Shown here: positions 61,066 to 64,000 of the stretch, in pieces
How the letters are laid out: every line of letters begins with the position of its first letter
How positions within the stretch are numbered: the stretch's first letter is position 1
Assembly: GCA_964437725.1 (NCBI GenBank)
Contig: CAYTIB010000086.1
Coordinates: forward strand, 1-64,000
Source of the DNA: CAYTIB01 sp964437725
GTDB lineage: Bacteria > UBA8248 > JACPRG01 > G963555815
DNA length: 64,000 nucleotides
Reading direction: 5' to 3'
The notes under the pieces: generated by a model
Databases searched by the model: none
Told to the model about the DNA's origin: nothing
Seen by the model: the letters and a program-made list of their open reading frames with translations, nothing else
Made by a program: the position numbers and the translations under genes

Positions 61066-62259
61066 ATGAGAACCCTCTCTGATTTCGATGCCTCCGGGAA
61101 ACGCGTCTTCGTTAGATGTGATTTTAACGTCCCGTTGGATAAAAATTTAGCCATTTCAGATGATACGCGAATTCGTTCCGTAGTTCCGACGCTCGATCAG
61201 TTACATTTGGCAGGTGCAAGGGTGATTTTGGCTTCTCACTTGGGTCGACCGATGGGATCTCAAAACCCCGATTTAAGTCTTGCCCCGATCGCAGCTCATC
61301 TGAGTAGGCTTTTGGGGAAAAATGTACACCTTGCTCCAGACTGTATTGGCCCAGAAGTAGCAGATCTTGCTGATGATTTAGAGCCCGGGGGATTCTTGTT
61401 GTTGGAAAATTTGCGTTTTCATGCTGGGGAGGAAAAAAACGACGAGGTATTTGCCAAGGCCTTGGGAGGGGTGGCGCAGGCTTATGTCAACGACGCATTT
61501 GGCTGTTCCCACCGAATGCACGCTTCCGTAACAGGAATCGTAAAACACCTTTCCCCCGCCATGGCAGGCTTACAGCTTGAGCGGGAGCTTCGGACGCTCG
61601 AGAGATTATTCAAAGATCCTGAGGAGCCAGTTGTGGCAATATTGGGTGGTGCCAAGATTTCGGATAAGCTCAGGGTTATAGAATCCCTGATGAGTCAGGT
61701 GGATCGAATACTCATCGGAGGAGCGATGGCTTACACGTTTTGGAAGGCTCTGGGCCATCCGGTTGGAGATTCCATGGTTGAGGATGACATGCTAGAAACA
61801 GCCCGAGGGTTTTTGGAGAGATCGGATGCGGGTCGTTGTGAAATTATCTTGCCTATGGACTGTGTTGTTGCCGAAAAAATGGAGCCGGATATAGAACACC
61901 GGACAGTCGGAATAGGTGAGATTCCCGGTGGCTGGATGGGATTGGATATCGGTCCAGGTTCCGTGGCTAAATTCGATGAGTCGATTTCTGATGCTCGCAC
62001 GATTATTTGGAATGGACCGATGGGAGTTTTTGAAATAGAAGCTTTTAGCCATGGGACTTTCGGAATAGCGGAGTGTGTTACTAACTCAGCCGCTCAAACA
62101 ATTGTTGGGGGTGGAGAGACCGATGCCGCAATCCATCAAGCTGGGTTAGCGGATAAAGTATCATTCATCTCAACCGGCGGCGGGGCATTTCTGGAGTTTT
62201 TAGAAGGCAAGGAGTTACCGGGTGTGGCGGCCTTAAAAGCAGCGTGTCAAAATGGCTGA
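61066..62259 (+). CDS. pgk: Phosphoglycerate kinase
   Basis: Makes ATP from 1,3-bisphosphoglycerate. The 397-aa product has RVFVRCDFNVPLDKN near the start, LASHLGRP, LLLENLRFHAGEE, ILGGAKISDKLRVIE and GGGETDAAIHQAG near the end. Domain order and length are canonical. The tpiA ATG overlaps its end by 8 bp. Confidence 0.97.
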   Translation: MRTLSDFDASGKRVFVRCDFNVPLDKNLAISDDTRIRSVVPTLDQLHLAGARVILASHLGRPMGSQNPDLSLAPIAAHLSRLLGKNVHLAPDCIGPEVADLADDLEPGGFLLLENLRFHAGEEKNDEVFAKALGGVAQAYVNDAFGCSHRMHASVTGIVKHLSPAMAGLQLERELRTLERLFKDPEEPVVAILGGAKISDKLRVIESLMSQVDRILIGGAMAYTFWKALGHPVGDSMVEDDMLETARGFLERSDAGRCEIILPMDCVVAEKMEPDIEHRTVGIGEIPGGWMGLDIGPGSVAKFDESISDARTIIWNGPMGVFEIEAFSHGTFGIAECVTNSAAQTIVGGGETDAAIHQAGLADKVSFISTGGGAFLEFLEGKELPGVAALKAACQNG

Positions 62260-63025
62260 GAAAAGACGGCCAGTTGTTGCTGGTAACTGGAAAATGAACA
62301 CAGACATTGAATCGGGTGAGTACCTGGCTAGGGAGATCGCGGAATTGCTTAAGGAGTCTGTGTTGGAAGGCGTAGACGTGATCATTGCCCCACCGTTTCC
62401 CTACTTGGAAAGAGTGGGTAGGGCTATTGAAGGCTCAACAGTAAAGCTAGGCGCTCAAAACGCCGGTTGGGCGGAGCTGGGAGCGTTCACAGGAGAAGTG
62501 GCACCGAGAATGCTGCACGAAATTGGTTGCCAGTACGTCATTATAGGGCATTCGGAACGGCGTGCCCTTTTGGGGGAATCGGATGAACTTATAAACCGTA
62601 AACTTCATGCCTGTCTGAGAGCAGGTCTCTCACCTATTCTATGCATCGGGGAATCTGCCTCTGCGCGTAAGGGTAATCGGGCAGAGTCTGTAGTTGAGCG
62701 GCAGTTGTCTGGGTCGTTGAAGGATTTAGACCCAGATTCCCTGGGGCAACTTATTGTTGCTTATGAGCCTGTTTGGGCTATCGGAACAGGTGAGAACGCC
62801 ACACCGGAACAAGCCCAGGATATGCATGCTTTTATCCGCTCCACCCTAGCGGATTTGGTTGATCCAGTTGCAGCGAGCAAAATTCGGATACAATATGGGG
62901 GTAGTGTGAACCATAAGAATATTGCCTCTTTGATGACTGGTAACGATGTGGATGGAGCCTTAGTGGGTGGGGCCTCGCTTGAGGCGGAGTCGTTTATATC
63001 CATTGTCCGTAACTCGAGGAACTGA
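62252..63025 (+). CDS. tpiA: Triosephosphate isomerase
   Basis: Interconverts dihydroxyacetone phosphate and glyceraldehyde-3-phosphate. The 257-aa product has substrate residues Asn12 and Lys14 (GNWKMN), catalytic His100 (IIGHSERR) and Glu172 (AYEPVWAIGTG), and IQYGGSVN near the end. It overlaps pgk by 8 bp and is followed 15 bp later by secG. Confidence 0.98.
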   Translation: MAEKRRPVVAGNWKMNTDIESGEYLAREIAELLKESVLEGVDVIIAPPFPYLERVGRAIEGSTVKLGAQNAGWAELGAFTGEVAPRMLHEIGCQYVIIGHSERRALLGESDELINRKLHACLRAGLSPILCIGESASARKGNRAESVVERQLSGSLKDLDPDSLGQLIVAYEPVWAIGTGENATPEQAQDMHAFIRSTLADLVDPVAASKIRIQYGGSVNHKNIASLMTGNDVDGALVGGASLEAESFISIVRNSRN

Positions 63026-63039
63026 AGGAGAAATCAATC

Positions 63040-63375
63040 GTGGAACTTGATCTTTTTCGGGTTGTTTTAGTTGCATTCCACGTATTAGTCTCCCTTTTTC
63101 TTATTCTTGTGGTTTTGCTTCAGACTGGGAAAGGTGCCTCGCTAGGGGCGGCTTTCGGCGGTTCTAGCGACGCAATGTTTGGGGCGCGTGGTCCCGGCAG
63201 CTTCCTGAGTAAGATGACGACAGTGGTTGCTATTGTTTTCATTCTCACCTCGCTTGCCTTGGCCACCCCGCATTTCACCCCCCGACAAAAGGGCTCCGTG
63301 ACCCGAGAGAATTCAACGCCTGGGAAAACGGGGACTCCGCCCCACTCCGATGCCGCTCCGGTGAAGAAGAAGTGA
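63040..63375 (+). CDS. secG: Preprotein translocase subunit SecG
   Basis: Small SecYEG subunit with two membrane helices (VALVAFHVLVSLFLILVVLL-like first helix and VVAIVFILTSLALATPHF) joined by the family loop TGKGASLGAAFGGSSDAMFG. The tail is hydrophilic and Pro/Lys-rich. GTG 63040 follows AAGGAG. Location after tpiA is common in bacteria. Confidence 0.95.
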   Translation: MELDLFRVVLVAFHVLVSLFLILVVLLQTGKGASLGAAFGGSSDAMFGARGPGSFLSKMTTVVAIVFILTSLALATPHFTPRQKGSVTRENSTPGKTGTPPHSDAAPVKKK

Positions 63376-63457
63376 GCCTAATAGGCGGGGGAGTAACGCA
63401 TGCAACCCCGCTACACCCCGCGGATTGCTGCATGATCGGGACGGGAGTGCGCCTTGC

Positions 63458-64000
63458 ATGTGGGTGAAACGAATTCTTCTCTTACTTCCTATTGGCGTTA
63501 TCTTCTTTCTGCTTCAATCCTTCTTTTGGGTTCCAACCTATAAGAACCAGACGAAGGGAAGTACTAAGCGCCTCACCCAATATATCCAGGGGTCCATCGG
63601 CGACGCCTCCATTCTGAATCCCATACTTAATGCCGACACAGCTAGTAGTACCATTACCGGTCTTGTTTTTGAAGGACTGATCGACCGCGATCGCGATCTC
63701 AGCTTTCGTAGCCGTTTAGCTGAACAGTGGGAGCTGTTCGAGGAAGCCTATCTATTTGCTGTGCCTTCACTGTTTCTTTCCGGTGGAGAGGCTGCAACTG
63801 CCGAAGCCATTGTGCAGCGTGTTAACGCTGCTCGGCTAGATCCCGCGAAGGAGTGGGCGAAAAACATAAGAAAGGTGGAGATCCTCCCACCAAGTTCGGA
63901 AACCCTGAAGGTTCAAATTCCGCCTTCAAAGCAGGGTGCTCAAGCAAAGCAAGTTCAGCTCAAAATCTCTCGTCCTGCCCGTGTAAAGTTCACTCTCAGC
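63458..64000 (+). CDS. Peptide-type ABC transporter substrate-binding protein, N-terminal part
   Basis: The frame runs from the ATG at 63458 off the window end (181 codons). MWVKRILLLLPIGVIFFLLQ is a signal anchor or signal peptide, and QGSIGDASILNPILNADTAS then ITGLVFEGLIDRD are typical of the SBP_bac_5 (OppA/DppA-like) family. It binds oligopeptides or similar solutes in the periplasm. Permease genes would lie beyond the edge. Confidence 0.85.
   Translation, partial: MWVKRILLLLPIGVIFFLLQSFFWVPTYKNQTKGSTKRLTQYIQGSIGDASILNPILNADTASSTITGLVFEGLIDRDRDLSFRSRLAEQWELFEEAYLFAVPSLFLSGGEAATAEAIVQRVNAARLDPAKEWAKNIRKVEILPPSSETLKVQIPPSKQGAQAKQVQLKISRPARVKFTLS

Overview
This window is the replication-origin end of a bacterial chromosome, followed by housekeeping genes, a long polysaccharide locus and the lower-glycolysis operon. 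The host is probably Gram-negative and makes lipopolysaccharide: it has KdsB (CMP-KDO synthetase), lipobox proteins, the long Gram-negative-type insert in GyrB, and O-antigen-type ligase and flippase genes. A CarD regulator, a glycolate oxidase (GlcDEF) and a squalene/phytoene-type synthase suggest an aerobic bacterium, possibly hopanoid-forming. The phylum cannot be fixed from this stretch. Some features (CarD, a 273-nt SRP RNA with an Alu domain, GlcDEF, signal-less periplasmic-type binding protein) would fit deep lineages near Nitrospinota or Tectomicrobia, but that is a weak guess.

Region by region: 1-1527 (minus) is yidC (cut by the window edge), yidD, rnpA and rpmH. 1528-1901 is the origin/dnaA promoter region. 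dnaA, recF, gyrB and gyrA follow on plus; dnaN is missing from its usual place between dnaA and recF, and a 227-bp gap there carries a 21-bp tandem repeat. 9989-14893 is a translation block: serS with a long RG-rich tail, all four tRNA-Ser isoacceptors, an opine-dehydrogenase-like gene, tRNA-Arg(ACG) next to tadA (the enzyme that edits it), and a large SRP RNA. 14990-17794 is the standard dnaX-ybaB-recR set. 17906-25089 holds a dihydropyrimidinase/allantoinase-like gene, unknown secreted and membrane proteins, an orphan substrate-binding protein, nth, a CsgG/LpoB-like lipoprotein, a zinc-knuckle protein and carD. 25538-31217 encodes glycolate oxidase, a DUF4149-like membrane protein and an SDR dehydrogenase. 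32003-35779 holds a prenyl synthase, dcd behind a likely NrdR operator pair, and a cysteine desulfurase with its scaffold protein.

35911-55215 is mostly envelope polysaccharide: a flippase-like membrane protein, a secreted beta-propeller, a methyltransferase, AsnB, a WecA-type initiating transferase fused to a Rossmann module, an O-antigen ligase, six glycosyltransferases, a Wzx flippase and a second initiating sugar transferase. kdsB and pyrG follow (CMP-KDO synthesis and its CTP supply). Then come yqeC and xdhC (molybdenum-hydroxylase maturation) and gap-pgk-tpiA-secG, and the window ends inside a peptide-type ABC binding protein.

I saw no insertion sequence, prophage or CRISPR array. The most interesting signals are the SerRS tail with the linked complete tRNA-Ser set, the tandem NrdR-like boxes before dcd, the scaffold protein lacking its third cluster cysteine, the unusual GyrA quinolone pocket, and the origin repeats.
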